Counted from the first letter of the stretch, positions 30,257 through 41,200 are shown. The stretch: 64,000 nt of DNA from Enterovibrio calviensis DSM 14347 (GCF_000621165.1 NZ_JHZA01000022.1:1-64000), one strand, 5' to 3'. Numbers and translations: made by a program. Notes: a model not told the origin generated them from the sequence alone.

Positions 30257-30627
30257 TAAGCATCGGTATCCGATGACTTCATGATCACCATGTACTCTGC
30301 CAACAACAAAGCCTGATCCATCACGAGATTACGCGCCGAAAGCGGGAGTTGATTGAATAAAAATAACAAATTATTCAAGTCATCTCTGTGTGTAAACGCG
30401 ATATCACTTCTCGTACTTTCGCCGTATAAAAACCAATTTAACGGACGACCAGTTACGTCGGCTATAGTAGCAAGTGAAGAGACTTTAGGTTCCGTCTTGC
30501 CTGACTCAATATCTAAATAAGTCTGCCGCGCAACATCAAGATGCTGCGCCATTTCCACTTGCGTGATCTCTCGATACTCTCGCGCTTCTCTGATGCGCTG
30601 TGCAACGTGAGATTTGACAATCAACAT
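30256..30627 (-). CDS. XRE-family HTH regulator, copy 1
   Basis: The 123-residue protein has an N-terminal Cro/CI-type helix-turn-helix (about 8-62: VAQRIREAREYREITQVEMA, then LDVARQTYLDIESGKTEP) and a helical C-terminal region without a recognised motif. It is paralogous to the next gene upstream over its full length, both 123 residues. The ATG at 30627 is chosen because it aligns with the paralogue; an in-frame GTG lies five codons earlier. Targets are unknown. It lies between the ilv operon and glmS, and is convergent with ilvA. Confidence 0.85.
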   Translation of the reverse strand: MLIVKSHVAQRIREAREYREITQVEMAQHLDVARQTYLDIESGKTEPKVSSLATIADVTGRPLNWFLYGESTRSDIAFTHRDDLNNLLFLFNQLPLSARNLVMDQALLLAEYMVIMKSSDTDA

Positions 30628-30855
30628 CGTATCTTGCCCCACAACTCTTCGTCACAGTGTCAGGTTTTAACCCTTTTCACCGTCACACTCTCTACTGCTA
30701 GATCCTGCATTATGCACAGCGCAGTCATGTTCACATGTAAAGCATTGTTGAATTGTGAATCTAGGCTGTTGTTGCCTAAGCCAAATGACAAGGCTTTAAT
30801 GCAATACCTATTTTGGCAGGCAAGGCTGGGCGAAGCCTACCAAGTAAGTGAGTGC

Positions 30856-31227
30856 TTAACCTCTTTGAGCTGACTTGGAGTAATTAACCAAGAAAGATGC
30901 CATGTTAACGCTCTGGTTAAGAATCGCGGTACGCGCTTCGTGAGGCAATTTTGAAAAGTGCTCAAGAAGACGGTTAACGTCTTGCTTGTACTGCACATCA
31001 TGCAGCTCAACGTCCGCGTCACCATACACAAACCAAACCAGTGGGCGTTCGGTAATCTCGGCGATTTCAGACAACATACGAACACGAGGTTCTGTTTTGC
31101 CTGTTTCAATGTCTAAATACGTTTGGCGCGCTACATCCAGTAGTTTTGCCATTTTCACCTGAGTGATCCCTTTCCACTCACGGGCTTCTTTGATGCGTTT
31201 TGCTACTTGTGATTTCGAGTCGATCAT
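30856..31227 (-). CDS. XRE-family HTH regulator, copy 2
   Basis: The 123-residue paralogue of the preceding regulator shares LDVARQTYLDIE(T/S)GKTEP and the R(P)LxWFxYG segment. The HTH spans about residues 7-62; the C-terminal part is helical. GGGAG precedes the ATG. The two genes are 228 bp apart on the same strand, so they may be separately transcribed. The sequences have diverged outside the HTH, which suggests an old duplication. An upstream palindrome (31286-31296) could be an autoregulatory site. Confidence 0.87.
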   Translation of the reverse strand: MIDSKSQVAKRIKEAREWKGITQVKMAKLLDVARQTYLDIETGKTEPRVRMLSEIAEITERPLVWFVYGDADVELHDVQYKQDVNRLLEHFSKLPHEARTAILNQSVNMASFLVNYSKSAQRG

Positions 31228-31285
31228 ACTTCACTCCCTACGACTTACAGCTTTGGTTGTTGTTGTGCTGCTTTATCGACAATAT

Positions 31286-31296
31286 GCACAATGTGC
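31286..31296. promoter_or_regulatory. palindrome GCACAATGTGC upstream of HTH copy 2
   Basis: GCAC-AAT-GTGC lies 59 nt upstream of the second regulator gene. The 8-mer TATGCACA that overlaps its left arm also occurs at 30711-30718, upstream of the first regulator. This is a possible XRE operator; the assignment is inference. Confidence 0.4.
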
Positions 31297-31405
31297 GCCA
31301 ACTATTTAGACAAATAAAATAACCTTTTAAATCATATATTTATAGCCACTACGAATTATCATGCTTATCTTTCTAGGCGAGGTGTCTTGTTATAGATGCG
31401 AAATG

Positions 31406-31455
31406 ATTTGCAAAATGCAAATATCGTGATGGGTTTCCAAGTTGCAAATAGCAAC
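31406..31455. repeat. two inverted repeats between HTH copy 2 and glmS
   Basis: ATTTGCA-AAA-TGCAAAT lies at 31406-31422 and GTTGC-AAATA-GCAAC at 31441-31455. Both share the core TTGCAAA. They lie in the 311-bp gene-free gap (31228-31538), which also holds the glmS terminator. Confidence 0.55.
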
Positions 31456-31477
31456 GGATGTAAAACAACATGCATAA

Positions 31478-31515
31478 TGTGACAAAAAAGGAGCCGGAGC
31501 TCCTTTTTTGTCACA
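31478..31515. terminator. terminator of the glmR-glmS transcript
   Basis: A 17-bp perfect stem (31478-31494 with 31499-31515, core AAAAAAGGAGC/GCTCCTTTTTT) has a CGGA loop and T-runs on both strands. It lies 23 nt beyond the glmS stop. Confidence 0.93.
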
Positions 31516-31538
31516 AACGTCGGTATAAAATCAGGTAA

Positions 31539-33374
31539 CTACTCGACAGTCACTGCTTTTGCCAAATTACGAGGCTGGTCGACGTCTGTCCCTTTTATCA
31601 GGGCGACATGATATGACAGCAGCTGCATTGGCACCGTATAAAAAATAGGAGCGCATACTTCATCAACTGACGGCATAGGAATAATTGTCATGCCATCACT
31701 TTCTTGGAACCCAGCAGATTCATCAGCAAACACGTACAGCTGACCACCACGTGCACGCACTTCTTCGATGTTGGATTTAAGCTTCTCTAGCAGCTCATTA
31801 TTCGGCGCAATGACAATGACGGGCATATCTGCGTCAATCAAGGCAAGAGGACCATGTTTAAGCTCGCCAGCGGCATAAGCTTCCGCGTGAATGTAAGAAA
31901 TCTCTTTGAGCTTGAGAGACGCTTCCATGGCGATGGGATAAAACTCACCACGACCAAGAAATAGAGCGTGATGCTTATCTGCAAAATCTTCAGCGAGCGC
32001 CTCAATGTGCTTATCAAACGTCAGAGCCTGTTCGATATGTGCAGGCAGACGTTGCAATGCTTTTACAATCTCAGCTTCTTTATCAGCACTTACCGTGCCT
32101 TTTTGCTTACCCAATGCCGTTACCATCATCAGAAGAGATGTCAGCTGTGTCGTAAAGGCCTTGGTTGATGCCACGCCGATTTCAGTGCCTGCTCGCGTCA
32201 TAATCGCAATGTCGGATTCGCGAACGAGCGATGAACCGGCCACGTTACATACTGTTATTGCAGCCATAAAACCGCGCTCTTTCGCTAGACGAAGTGCTGC
32301 AAGCGTATCTGCCGTCTCACCCGATTGCGACAGTGTAATCAGTACACTGTGTGGACGCGTCACAAAGTTGCGATAACGAAATTCAGAAGCAATCTCTACA
32401 TCGCAGCTCACGCCAGCAATGGACTCAAACCAATAGCGCGCCACCATACCTGCGTTGTAAGACGTGCCACAAGCAATGATCTGAATATGTTCGGCTTTCT
32501 GAAGAATGTCTTTTGCACCATGCCCTAAGCTATCAACTAGCACAGAGTTCGCATCAATACGTCCCTCAAGGGTGCTGATAATCGCAGATGGCTGCTCAAA
32601 CGTTTCTTTCTGCATGTAGTGACGATAGATGCCTTTATCAGCAGCATCGTGCTCTGCAGACGATTCATTGATGCTGCGTTCTACAGCGTTGCCTTCAACA
32701 TCATAGATATCCACGTTACGGCGGGTAATTTCGGCAATATCGCCTTCTTCAAGGAAAAGGAAACGACGTGTCACGTTAAGGAGGGCGAGTTGGTCTGAGG
32801 CAAGGAAATTCTCACCAATCCCTAAACCAATAACCAATGGGCTACCAGAGCGAGCGGCAATCAATCTTTCTGAGTCACGCCTGTCCATCACCACGGTGCC
32901 GTAAGCGCCTTTCAACTGACTGACGGTGCGTTGAAATGCTTCAAGCAATGAGCCACCTTGCTCGAGCTCCCAATGAACGAGATGAGCGATGACTTCTGTA
33001 TCAGTTTGCGAAGTAAATTCATAACCACGGCCTTGAAGCATTTCTCGAAGCGATTCGTGATTTTCAATAATGCCATTATGGACCACCGCAATGTTCTCAC
33101 CTGACATATGTGGGTGGGCATTTTCTTCACTCGGTTCGCCATGTGTTGCCCAGCGGGTGTGTGCGATCCCTGTGCCACCAGCGAGCGGGTGATCGTCGAG
33201 CGCATCAGACAACATTTTTACTTTGCCTAGTCGGCGGAGGCGGTTGAGTTGATGATCGGCATCGATCACAGCTAAACCTGCGGAGTCATACCCGCGATAT
33301 TCTAATCGGCGTAAACCTTCTAGAAGTATTTCCGCCACATCCCTTTGCGCCACCGCGCCAACAATTCCACACAT
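31539..33374 (-). CDS. glmS: glutamine-fructose-6-phosphate aminotransferase
   Basis: GlmS makes glucosamine-6-phosphate, the first committed step to UDP-GlcNAc. The 611-residue protein starts MCGIVGAV, so Cys2 becomes the N-terminal nucleophile of the Ntn glutaminase domain (1-240, with HTRWATHG and NGIIENH). Two SIS domains follow, and it ends in the conserved [15 protein letters not shown] site precedes this ATG; six upstream codons in frame are rejected because the cysteine must be N-terminal. It follows a DeoR-type gene by 18 nt. No glmS ribozyme is seen. Confidence 0.98.
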   Translation of the reverse strand: MCGIVGAVAQRDVAEILLEGLRRLEYRGYDSAGLAVIDADHQLNRLRRLGKVKMLSDALDDHPLAGGTGIAHTRWATHGEPSEENAHPHMSGENIAVVHNGIIENHESLREMLQGRGYEFTSQTDTEVIAHLVHWELEQGGSLLEAFQRTVSQLKGAYGTVVMDRRDSERLIAARSGSPLVIGLGIGENFLASDQLALLNVTRRFLFLEEGDIAEITRRNVDIYDVEGNAVERSINESSAEHDAADKGIYRHYMQKETFEQPSAIISTLEGRIDANSVLVDSLGHGAKDILQKAEHIQIIACGTSYNAGMVARYWFESIAGVSCDVEIASEFRYRNFVTRPHSVLITLSQSGETADTLAALRLAKERGFMAAITVCNVAGSSLVRESDIAIMTRAGTEIGVASTKAFTTQLTSLLMMVTALGKQKGTVSADKEAEIVKALQRLPAHIEQALTFDKHIEALAEDFADKHHALFLGRGEFYPIAMEASLKLKEISYIHAEAYAAGELKHGPLALIDADMPVIVIAPNNELLEKLKSNIEEVRARGGQLYVFADESAGFQESDGMTIIPMPSVDEVCAPIFYTVPMQLLSYHVALIKGTDVDQPRNLAKAVTVE

Positions 33375-33392
33375 AGCTTTCCCCGTATTCAA

Positions 33393-34154
33393 TTAGGGGG
33401 CGCAGATCACCTCTGTGCCCATTTTCTCAATGGCGAGTTTGGTGGTGGAGTCTATGCTGCTGTCGGTAATAACCGTTGTAATAACGTCCCAAGGAAGTTC
33501 TAGGTTAGGGATTTTTCGACCGATTTTTTCGGATTCGATCAACACCACCACTTCTCTGGACACTTCTGACATGACGCGGCTGAGACCAACAATCTCGTTG
33601 AACGTCGTCGTGCCGCGATTCACATCAATGCCATCAGCACCAATAAACAACTGGTCAAAATCATAGGCACGTAATGCTTGCTCTGCGACTTGTCCCTGAA
33701 ATGCCTCAGAATGGGGATCCCAGGTGCCGCCTGTCATCAAAAGCGTTGGTTCGTTTTCCAACTCCTTGATAGCTTGTGCCACATTCAAAGAGTTAGTCAT
33801 TACCACCAATCCACGTTTTTGGTTTAACAACGGGATCAGTGCAGCGGTTGTTGAACCACTATCCACCACTATTCGATTATGGTCGCGGATCCGACTTGCC
33901 GCCATTTTTGCAATGGCTAGCTTTTGATCCGAAACTTTTATCGAGCTTTCCGAAACCATTTCATGAGGAATAGGGACTGCACCACCATAACGACGAAGCA
34001 ATATTCCATTTTTCTCAAGCTCAGCAAGATCTTTGCGTATCGTGACTTCTGAGGTTTCAAACAGCGATGAGAGCTCATCAACACTCACTTTCCCCTGTTC
34101 GTTCAACTTAGCGACAATCATATGGCGACGTTGCTGAGTGTTACGTTTCGACAT
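33393..34154 (-). CDS. glmR: DeoR-family regulator adjacent to glmS (GlmR-like)
   Basis: The 253-residue protein has a DeoR-type winged HTH at the N-terminus (RRHMIVAKLNEQGKVSVDELSSLFETSEVTIRKDL, about 9-43) and a C-terminal sugar-phosphate sensor domain (VDSGSTT, TNSLNVA, GADGID). It is immediately upstream of glmS in the same direction, the arrangement of GlmR in pseudomonads, so control of amino-sugar synthesis is likely. A palindrome overlaps its presumed start site. The gene symbol is assigned by context. Confidence 0.85.
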   Translation of the reverse strand: MSKRNTQQRRHMIVAKLNEQGKVSVDELSSLFETSEVTIRKDLAELEKNGILLRRYGGAVPIPHEMVSESSIKVSDQKLAIAKMAASRIRDHNRIVVDSGSTTAALIPLLNQKRGLVVMTNSLNVAQAIKELENEPTLLMTGGTWDPHSEAFQGQVAEQALRAYDFDQLFIGADGIDVNRGTTTFNEIVGLSRVMSEVSREVVVLIESEKIGRKIPNLELPWDVITTVITDSSIDSTTKLAIEKMGTEVICAP

Positions 34155-34166
34155 GTAACCACCAAA

Positions 34167-34209
34167 CTTTCGTTTCGAAAGATAATATGCGTAATAGAAT
34201 AAATTTCAA
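34167..34209 (-). promoter_or_regulatory. glmR-glmS promoter with DeoR-type operator
   Basis: On the minus strand, -35 TTGAAA (34204-34209) and -10 TATTAT (34182-34187) are separated by 16 nt. CTTTCG-TTT-CGAAAG, a perfect inverted repeat, lies at 34167-34181 next to the -10 and over the expected start point. TTTCG half-sites are common to DeoR-family operators, so autoregulation is likely. Confidence 0.65.
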
Positions 34210-34322
34210 GGCTGAAATGCGAGACAAATCACCACTACAATGATCGGCTCCACAAAAAATATAATTATACCGAGAGATTACATAATGAAGGCAGGGATTT
34301 GGACGCAAAAAATAGGCAAAAA

Positions 34323-34349
34323 AAAGAGCAGGCTATTAGCCTGCTCTTT
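34323..34349 (-). terminator. terminator of the tRNA operon
   Basis: A 12-bp stem, AAAGAGCAGGCT (34323-34334) with AGCCTGCTCTTT (34338-34349), has a 3-nt loop. On the minus strand the second arm runs into T-rich sequence. It lies 4 nt beyond the last tRNA. Confidence 0.93.
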
Positions 34350-34353
34350 AATA

Positions 34354-34438
34354 TGGTGCGGAAGGAGAGACTTGAACTCTCACACCTTGCGGCGCCAGAA
34401 CCTAAATCTGGTGCGTCTACCAATTTCGCCACTTCCGC
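34354..34438 (-). tRNA. tRNA-Leu (anticodon UAG), copy 1
   Basis: The 85-nt class II tRNA includes an encoded CCA. It has a GCGGAAG acceptor, anticodon loop TTTAGGT (anticodon TAG), a long variable arm and a GTTCAAG T-loop. It is identical to the copy at 34867-34951. It is the last gene of the cluster. Confidence 0.97.
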
Positions 34439-34481
34439 GTATTTCTTTTTGCCTATTCTTTCTCTAAAAGAATAGTAAATC

Positions 34482-34568
34482 TGGTGCGGAGGGAGGGACT
34501 TGAACCCTCACATCCGTTAGGACACTAGCACCTGAAGCTAGCGCGTCTACCAATTCCGCCACCACCGC
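34482..34568 (-). tRNA. tRNA-Leu (anticodon CAG)
   Basis: The 87-nt class II tRNA includes CCA. The anticodon loop TTCAGGT (CAG) is between CTAGC and GCTAG, and the variable arm is long. The acceptor stem GCGGTGG/CCTCCGC has a U-U mismatch at the fifth pair. The rest is canonical. Confidence 0.96.
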
Positions 34569-34668
34569 ATGTTTTGCTCAGACTCTGAGTTTAGCACTCT
34601 AGACACTTGGTAGTGTGTCAGTCTGTTTGAAAGTAATAAGTCTATCGACTCATTATTTTCAGAATAAA

Positions 34669-34745
34669 TGGTGGCTACGACGGGATTCGAACCTGTGACC
34701 CCATCATTATGAGTGATGTGCTCTAACCAACTGAGCTACGTAGCC
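34669..34745 (-). tRNA. tRNA-Met (CAU), elongator type
   Basis: The 77-nt tRNA includes CCA. The acceptor GGCTACG pairs fully with CGTAGCC and the anticodon loop is CTCATAA (CAT). The fully paired first position and body sequence match elongator Met tRNA rather than the initiator. Confidence 0.95.
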
Positions 34746-34756
34746 TTGCCAAAATA

Positions 34757-34831
34757 TGGCTGGGATACCTGGATTCGAACCAGGGAATGGCGGCATCAAA
34801 AGCCGCTGCCTTACCGCTTGGCGATATCCCA
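34757..34831 (-). tRNA. tRNA-Gln (UUG), copy 1
   Basis: The 75-nt tRNA includes CCA. The acceptor is TGGGATA, the anticodon loop CTTTTGA (TTG), the T-loop GGTTCGAATCC and the discriminator G. It is identical to the copy at 35075-35149. Confidence 0.96.
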
Positions 34832-34866
34832 ACAGCGTCACGCTAAAAGCATGACCCTTTAATAAA

Positions 34867-34951
34867 TGGTGCGGAAGGAGAGACTTGAACTCTCACACCT
34901 TGCGGCGCCAGAACCTAAATCTGGTGCGTCTACCAATTTCGCCACTTCCGC
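34867..34951 (-). tRNA. tRNA-Leu (UAG), copy 2
   Basis: This 85-nt gene has the same sequence as the Leu-UAG gene at 34354-34438, including the encoded CCA. It is the third gene of the cluster in transcription order. Confidence 0.97.
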
Positions 34952-34995
34952 AAACCTAGTTTTACTCTCTCATCTTTTCCGATAAAGGAAAAAGA

Positions 34996-35072
34996 TGGTG
35001 CGCGCGGGAGGATTCGAACCTCCGACCGCCTGGTTCGTAGCCAGGTACTCTATCCAGCTGAGCTACGCGCGC
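34996..35072 (-). tRNA. tRNA-Arg (ACG)
   Basis: The 77-nt tRNA includes CCA. The acceptor is GCGCGCG, the anticodon stem CCTGG/CCAGG and the loop CTACGAA (ACG). A34 is expected to be deaminated to inosine by TadA so that it reads CGU, CGC and CGA. Only 2 nt separate it from the first tRNA-Gln. Confidence 0.97.
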
Positions 35073-35074
35073 AT

Positions 35075-35149
35075 TGGCTGGGATACCTGGATTCGAACCA
35101 GGGAATGGCGGCATCAAAAGCCGCTGCCTTACCGCTTGGCGATATCCCA
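35075..35149 (-). tRNA. tRNA-Gln (UUG), copy 2 (promoter-proximal)
   Basis: The 75-nt gene is identical to the Gln-UUG gene at 34757-34831. It is first in the operon, directly behind the promoter at 35162-35190. Confidence 0.96.
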
Positions 35150-35161
35150 ACTGAGGCGCGT

Positions 35162-35190
35162 ATAGTATTGCGGAATAGGAAAGGCGTCAA
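35162..35190 (-). promoter_or_regulatory. promoter of the tRNA operon
   Basis: On the minus strand, -35 TTGACG (35185-35190), a 17-nt spacer and -10 TACTAT (35162-35167) are followed by a GC-rich discriminator (ACGCGCC). The last feature is typical of stringently controlled stable-RNA promoters. Confidence 0.9.
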
Positions 35191-35232
35191 CCCCCTATTT
35201 TTCGTTTGCCGATGTTTTGAACAACCAAACAA

Positions 35233-35258
35233 AAAAACACCGCAAATGCGGTGTTTTT
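35233..35258 (-). terminator. terminator after glmU
   Basis: AAAAACACCGC (35233-35243) and GCGGTGTTTTT (35248-35258) pair around AAAT, with T-runs in the glmU direction. It lies between glmU and the tRNA promoter. Confidence 0.92.
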
Positions 35259-35274
35259 CGGGTATTAACCGGGC

Positions 35275-36636
35275 TTATTTTTGCTTCGTTGGACGCTTCC
35301 AACCATCAATTGCTCGGGACTTGGCGCGTGTAATGACTAGCTGCCCTTCATCAACACTCGCGGTCACTGTTGTGCCAGCACCAATCGTTGCGCCTTTTTT
35401 AATGGTTACAGGGGCAACCAATTGGCTGTCAGAGCCCACAAACACATCATCTTCAATAACAGTCTTGAATTTGTTTGCGCCGTCATAGTTGCAAGTGATG
35501 GTGCCTGCGCCAATATTCACACGATCGCCAATATCTGCATCACCGAGGTATGTCAAGTGATTAGCTTTTGACCCTTTGCCTAGGCGTGTATTTTTCACTT
35601 CAACAAAGTTACCAACGTGAGAGTCGCCCACCAGTTCAGCGCCTGGACGTAAACGTGCAAACGGCCCAACGGTGCACTCTTCACCCACAGAGGCTCCCTC
35701 AATCACGCTGTAAGGTCGAACCACGGTATTATCATCAATTTCACAATCTTTGAGCACACAGCCAGCACCAATAACCACGTTGTCGCCCAAGGTTACAGTG
35801 CCTTCAATGACCACGTTTACATCGATTTCAACATCGGTGCCGCATTGAAGCTGACCACGAAGATCGAAACGCGCTGGGTCACGCAGCATCACGCCACTTT
35901 CCAATAATTTCTCGGCTTGCGCCGCTTGGAAAGCTCGCTCTAGACGAGCAAGCTGAATACGGTTATTGACGCCTTCTACTTCAATGGCACTTTCAGGGTG
36001 AACAGCTTCTACAGCGCGACCTTCGTCGTGAGCAATCGCTATCACGTCAGTAAGGTAGTATTCACCTTGTGCGTTCTCGTTCTTAAGCGCCGATAGCCAG
36101 CGACGTAAATCACGTCCTGTTGCGACCATCACGCCAGTGTTAATTTCCTTGATCAGCTTCTGCTCTTGAGAAGCATCTTTGTCTTCAACAATTGCAACCA
36201 CGGGACCGTTACGACGAACAATTCGTCCGTAACCAGACGGATCGTCAAGCACCACAGTCAGAAGCGCTATGCCACCGTTAGGTTGGGCGTCTAGCAAGTT
36301 TTCAACGGTCTGCTCTGAAATCAGCGGGACATCCCCATAAAGAATAAGGATTTGTTCGTCATCTTTAAATTCTGATGCGGCTTGATTGACTGCATGCCCA
36401 GTACCCAGCTGCTCAGCCTGGAGCACCCAATTGACAGGCTCTTCTGCCAAAGCGGCTTTCATGTCATCACCACCATGCCCATAAACCAGATGCAAGTCTT
36501 GAGCACCAAGCGAGCAACACGTATCGATGACGTGTTTGACCATAGGCTTGCCTGCCAAAGTGTGCAGCACTTTAGGCAAATTAGAGTACATGCGGGTTCC
36601 TTTACCCGCGGCAAGAATCACAGCGCTGAAATTCAT
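35275..36636 (-). CDS. glmU: bifunctional GlcNAc-1-P uridyltransferase / GlcN-1-P acetyltransferase
   Basis: GlmU acetylates glucosamine-1-phosphate and then forms UDP-GlcNAc for peptidoglycan and LPS. The 453-residue protein has an N-terminal nucleotidyltransferase domain ([18 protein letters not shown] at 7-24, YGDVPLI). A C-terminal left-handed beta-helix acetyltransferase follows, with hexapeptide repeats and [30 protein letters not shown] and [11 protein letters not shown]. It lies downstream of the atp operon, as in vibrios and E. coli, with a terminator between. Confidence 0.98.
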   Translation of the reverse strand: MNFSAVILAAGKGTRMYSNLPKVLHTLAGKPMVKHVIDTCCSLGAQDLHLVYGHGGDDMKAALAEEPVNWVLQAEQLGTGHAVNQAASEFKDDEQILILYGDVPLISEQTVENLLDAQPNGGIALLTVVLDDPSGYGRIVRRNGPVVAIVEDKDASQEQKLIKEINTGVMVATGRDLRRWLSALKNENAQGEYYLTDVIAIAHDEGRAVEAVHPESAIEVEGVNNRIQLARLERAFQAAQAEKLLESGVMLRDPARFDLRGQLQCGTDVEIDVNVVIEGTVTLGDNVVIGAGCVLKDCEIDDNTVVRPYSVIEGASVGEECTVGPFARLRPGAELVGDSHVGNFVEVKNTRLGKGSKANHLTYLGDADIGDRVNIGAGTITCNYDGANKFKTVIEDDVFVGSDSQLVAPVTIKKGATIGAGTTVTASVDEGQLVITRAKSRAIDGWKRPTKQK

Positions 36637-36793
36637 GAGAAGAGGTATCCTTATTGCTCAGTATCAACTTCAAGTTTAATTGTCGTGCATTGTAGCGATT
36701 TAGCGTAAGAGACGGGATTCAAATTACAAAAATAAGAAATATTTCCGTCACTATGTCTCAATAAACCAGCAACTTTGAGACATTTGTTCATAA

Positions 36794-36820
36794 AAAAGGC
36801 GACCAACTTGGTCGCCTTTT
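36794..36820 (-). terminator. terminator of the ATP synthase operon
   Basis: AAAAGGCGACC (36794-36804) and GGTCGCCTTTT (36810-36820) form an 11-bp stem with an AACTT loop. The T-run follows on the minus strand, 29 nt after the atpC stop. Confidence 0.92.
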
Positions 36821-36848
36821 ATTTTTGGCTTGTTTATCCGACCGGATA

Positions 36849-37271
36849 TTAGCGTGCCTTTTTGGTCAGCTCGATCACTCGAAGCTGGGCAATCGCTTTG
36901 GCCAGATCACTGGCCGCCTGAGCAAAGTCCATATCACCGTGTTTATTGAGGATGCGATCCTCTGCACGGCGCTTCGCTTCTTCTGCCTTTGCTTGATCCA
37001 AATCGTCACCGCGAATCGCGGTGTCAGCCAACACAGTGACTGTGTTTGGCTGCACTTCCAACATACCACCAGAAAGGTAAATTACCTCTTCATGGCCATG
37101 TTGTTTAGTGATGCGGATCATGCCTGGCGTAATGGCGGTCAGCAGCGGGGTGTGGCTTGGGTAAATACCCAGCTCACCTTCGCTACCAGTTACCTGAATA
37201 GCTTCAGCTCGACCAGAAAACATTTGCTTTTCCGCGCTTACCACATCCAGATGGAAGGTCATCGCTGCCAT
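36849..37271 (-). CDS. atpC: F1 ATP synthase epsilon subunit
   Basis: The 140-residue subunit has an N-terminal beta-sandwich ([16 protein letters not shown]...[17 protein letters not shown]) and a C-terminal helical hairpin. It is part of the central stalk and an intrinsic inhibitor of ATP hydrolysis. The ATG at 37271 behind GGAGG aligns with E. coli AtpC; five upstream codons are rejected. It is the last gene of the operon. Confidence 0.97.
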   Translation of the reverse strand: MAAMTFHLDVVSAEKQMFSGRAEAIQVTGSEGELGIYPSHTPLLTAITPGMIRITKQHGHEEVIYLSGGMLEVQPNTVTVLADTAIRGDDLDQAKAEEAKRRAEDRILNKHGDMDFAQAASDLAKAIAQLRVIELTKKAR

Positions 37272-37289
37272 ATCGCCTCCTAACAACCG

Positions 37290-38729
<1,440 letters not shown>

Positions 38730-39596
38730 TTACACCGCAGCTGCACCGGAGACAATCTCCGAGAGCTCTTGTGTAATTGCAGTCTGACGGGCTTTGTTAT
38801 ACACCAGTTGCAGATCATCAATGATGTCACCTGCATTATCTGTTGCAGCCTTCATCGCAACCATTCGCGCCGCTTGTTCGCACGCTAAGTTCTCAACCAC
38901 ACCTTGATAAACTTGAGATTCGACATAGCGAACCAACAAGGTATCTAGCAGCGGTTTTGGCTCGGGCTCATAGATATAATCCCAAGAGTGGCTGCGTTTC
39001 ATTTCTTCGTCTTCTGACTTAGGCAAAGGCAGCAATTGATCGATCACTGGCTCTTGCGTCATGGTGTTTACAAACTTGTTGTACACCAGATACAAGCGAT
39101 CCAGCTGGCCTTCATCATATTTCTTCAGCATAACGCCAACAGTACCAATCAAATCCTCAAGTGCTGGGTTATCACCTAGACCCGAAGTTTGAGCGGATAC
39201 TTGCGCACCGTAGCTGCCAAAGAATGCTGAAGCTTTAGAACCAATCAGGGCAGTATCAACGTCTGCACCATTTTGAGTCCACTCCTGCATCCCATTGATG
39301 GCACGTTTGAACAAGTTAATGTTCAAGCCACCACACAGACCACGATCTGAAGATACGATGATGTAACCGACGCGCTTGGCTTCTCGCTCTTCCAGATATG
39401 GATGGCGATACTCTAATTTACCAAGGGCGACATGACCGATCACTTTGCGCATAGTAGTCGCGTATGGACGGGAGGCTTCCATAGCGTCTTGCGAACGACG
39501 CATTTTAGAAGCGGCAACCATTTCCATCGCTTTGGTGATCTTCTGTGTGCTTTTCACACTTCCGATCTTGTTACGAATTTCTTTTGCGCCGGCCAT
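38730..39596 (-). CDS. atpG: F1 ATP synthase gamma subunit
   Basis: The rotating central stalk is 288 residues, with long N- and C-terminal helices that form the coiled coil ([30 protein letters not shown]-like start and [15 protein letters not shown]...[11 protein letters not shown] end). [11 protein letters not shown] is the family signature. It lies between atpA and atpD. Confidence 0.98.
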   Translation of the reverse strand: MAGAKEIRNKIGSVKSTQKITKAMEMVAASKMRRSQDAMEASRPYATTMRKVIGHVALGKLEYRHPYLEEREAKRVGYIIVSSDRGLCGGLNINLFKRAINGMQEWTQNGADVDTALIGSKASAFFGSYGAQVSAQTSGLGDNPALEDLIGTVGVMLKKYDEGQLDRLYLVYNKFVNTMTQEPVIDQLLPLPKSEDEEMKRSHSWDYIYEPEPKPLLDTLLVRYVESQVYQGVVENLACEQAARMVAMKAATDNAGDIIDDLQLVYNKARQTAITQELSEIVSGAAAV

Positions 39597-39642
39597 CGTT
39601 ACTCTCCGTTGTTAGAAGGCCGCAAAGGCGGCCTTCTACGCA

Positions 39643-41184
39643 TTACCAGGTTTGAGTTGCCTTGAAGTCTTCAACCAACTTAGTCAGTTGCGCTTCAATA
39701 TCGCTGTTGTAATCACCCTTCTCATCGATCAGAGCAACCAGCTCGGCATACTGTGCCTTAGCATATGCAAGCAGAGCAGCTTCGAAATCAGCCAGCTTAT
39801 CCAGAGCAACGTCTGTCAAATAGCCTTTTTCTGCTGCAAAAATCACCACGCCTTGTTCAAAAACAGACATTGGTGCGTATTGCTTCTGCTTCATCAACTC
39901 AGTCACTTTCTGGCCGTGATCAAGCTGTTTCTTCGTTGCTTCATCAAGGTCAGACGAGAATTGCGCGAATGCCGCCAATTCACGGTACTGTGCCAATGCC
40001 GTACGGATACCACCAGACAGTTTCTTAATGATCTTGGTCTGAGCAGAACCACCTACACGAGATACTGAAATACCTGGGTCAACCGCTGGACGAATACCAG
40101 AGTTGAACAGTTCAGACTGTAGGAAGATCTGACCATCAGTGATCGAGATAACGTTGGTTGGTACGAATGCAGATACGTCACCCGCTTGGGTTTCAATGAT
40201 AGGTAGCGCGGTCAAAGAACCGGTTTTACCTTTCACTTCACCGTTGGTGAACTTTTCAACGTAGTCAGCATTTACACGTGCTGCACGCTCAAGCAAACGT
40301 GAGTGGAGATAGAAAACATCACCTGGGAATGCTTCACGGCCTGGTGGACGACGTAGCAATAGAGAAATCTGACGGTAAGCAACAGCTTGCTTAGACAGAT
40401 CATCATATACGATCAGCGCATCTTCACCGCGGTCACGGAAGTATTCACCCATCGCACAACCTGCATAAGGAGCAAGGTATTGCAGTGCAGCAGCTTCAGA
40501 CGCTGACGCAACAACAACGACGGTGTTTTTCAGTGCATCGTGCTCTTCCAGTTTGCGAACCACGTTAGCAATGGTTGACGCTTTCTGGCCGATAGCCACA
40601 TAGATAGAGAAGATACCCGAGTTTTTCTGGTTGATGATCGCATCGATTGCCATTGCAGTTTTACCTGTCTGGCGGTCACCGATAACCAGCTCACGCTGAC
40701 CACGGCCGATTGGGATCATAGCATCGACTGCTTTATAACCAGTTTGTACCGGTTGATCGACCGATTGACGAGCGATTACACCCGGTGCAATCACTTCTAC
40801 AGGAGAAGTCAATTTCGCGTCGATTGGACCTTTACCATCAATAGGCTCGCCGAGAGTGTTCACGACACGGCCTAACAGTTCAGGACCTACTGGCACTTCA
40901 AGAATGCGGCCAGTACCGGTCACTTTCATGCCTTCCTGAAGGTCGGCATAAGGACCCATGACAACCGCACCTACAGAATCACGCTCAAGGTTAAGCGCGA
41001 GTGCAAAACGGTTGCCAGGTAGTTCAATCATTTCCCCTTGCATAGCATCTGCAAGGCCATGGATGCGAATGATACCGTCACTGACTGACACGATGGTACC
41101 TTCGTTGCGTGCTTCACTTACAACGTTGAATTTTTCAATACGTTGTTTGATCAGATCGCTAATTTCCGTGGAATTAAGTTGCAT
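39643..41184 (-). CDS. atpA: F1 ATP synthase alpha subunit
   Basis: The non-catalytic nucleotide-binding subunit is 513 residues, the same as E. coli. It starts [19 protein letters not shown] and has P-loop [10 protein letters not shown] (near 169-178), the family signature [13 protein letters not shown] and a helical C-terminus. The upstream in-frame extension (to 41217) runs into atpH and is rejected. Confidence 0.98.
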   Translation of the reverse strand: MQLNSTEISDLIKQRIEKFNVVSEARNEGTIVSVSDGIIRIHGLADAMQGEMIELPGNRFALALNLERDSVGAVVMGPYADLQEGMKVTGTGRILEVPVGPELLGRVVNTLGEPIDGKGPIDAKLTSPVEVIAPGVIARQSVDQPVQTGYKAVDAMIPIGRGQRELVIGDRQTGKTAMAIDAIINQKNSGIFSIYVAIGQKASTIANVVRKLEEHDALKNTVVVVASASEAAALQYLAPYAGCAMGEYFRDRGEDALIVYDDLSKQAVAYRQISLLLRRPPGREAFPGDVFYLHSRLLERAARVNADYVEKFTNGEVKGKTGSLTALPIIETQAGDVSAFVPTNVISITDGQIFLQSELFNSGIRPAVDPGISVSRVGGSAQTKIIKKLSGGIRTALAQYRELAAFAQFSSDLDEATKKQLDHGQKVTELMKQKQYAPMSVFEQGVVIFAAEKGYLTDVALDKLADFEAALLAYAKAQYAELVALIDEKGDYNSDIEAQLTKLVEDFKATQTW

Positions 41185-41200
41185 GCTCCAATTCCCCAAA

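Noticed and set aside
31539-33374. glmS ribozyme in the glmS leader
   Set aside because: Only 18 nt separate glmR and glmS, leaving no room for the ribozyme, which is typical of Gram-positive bacteria.
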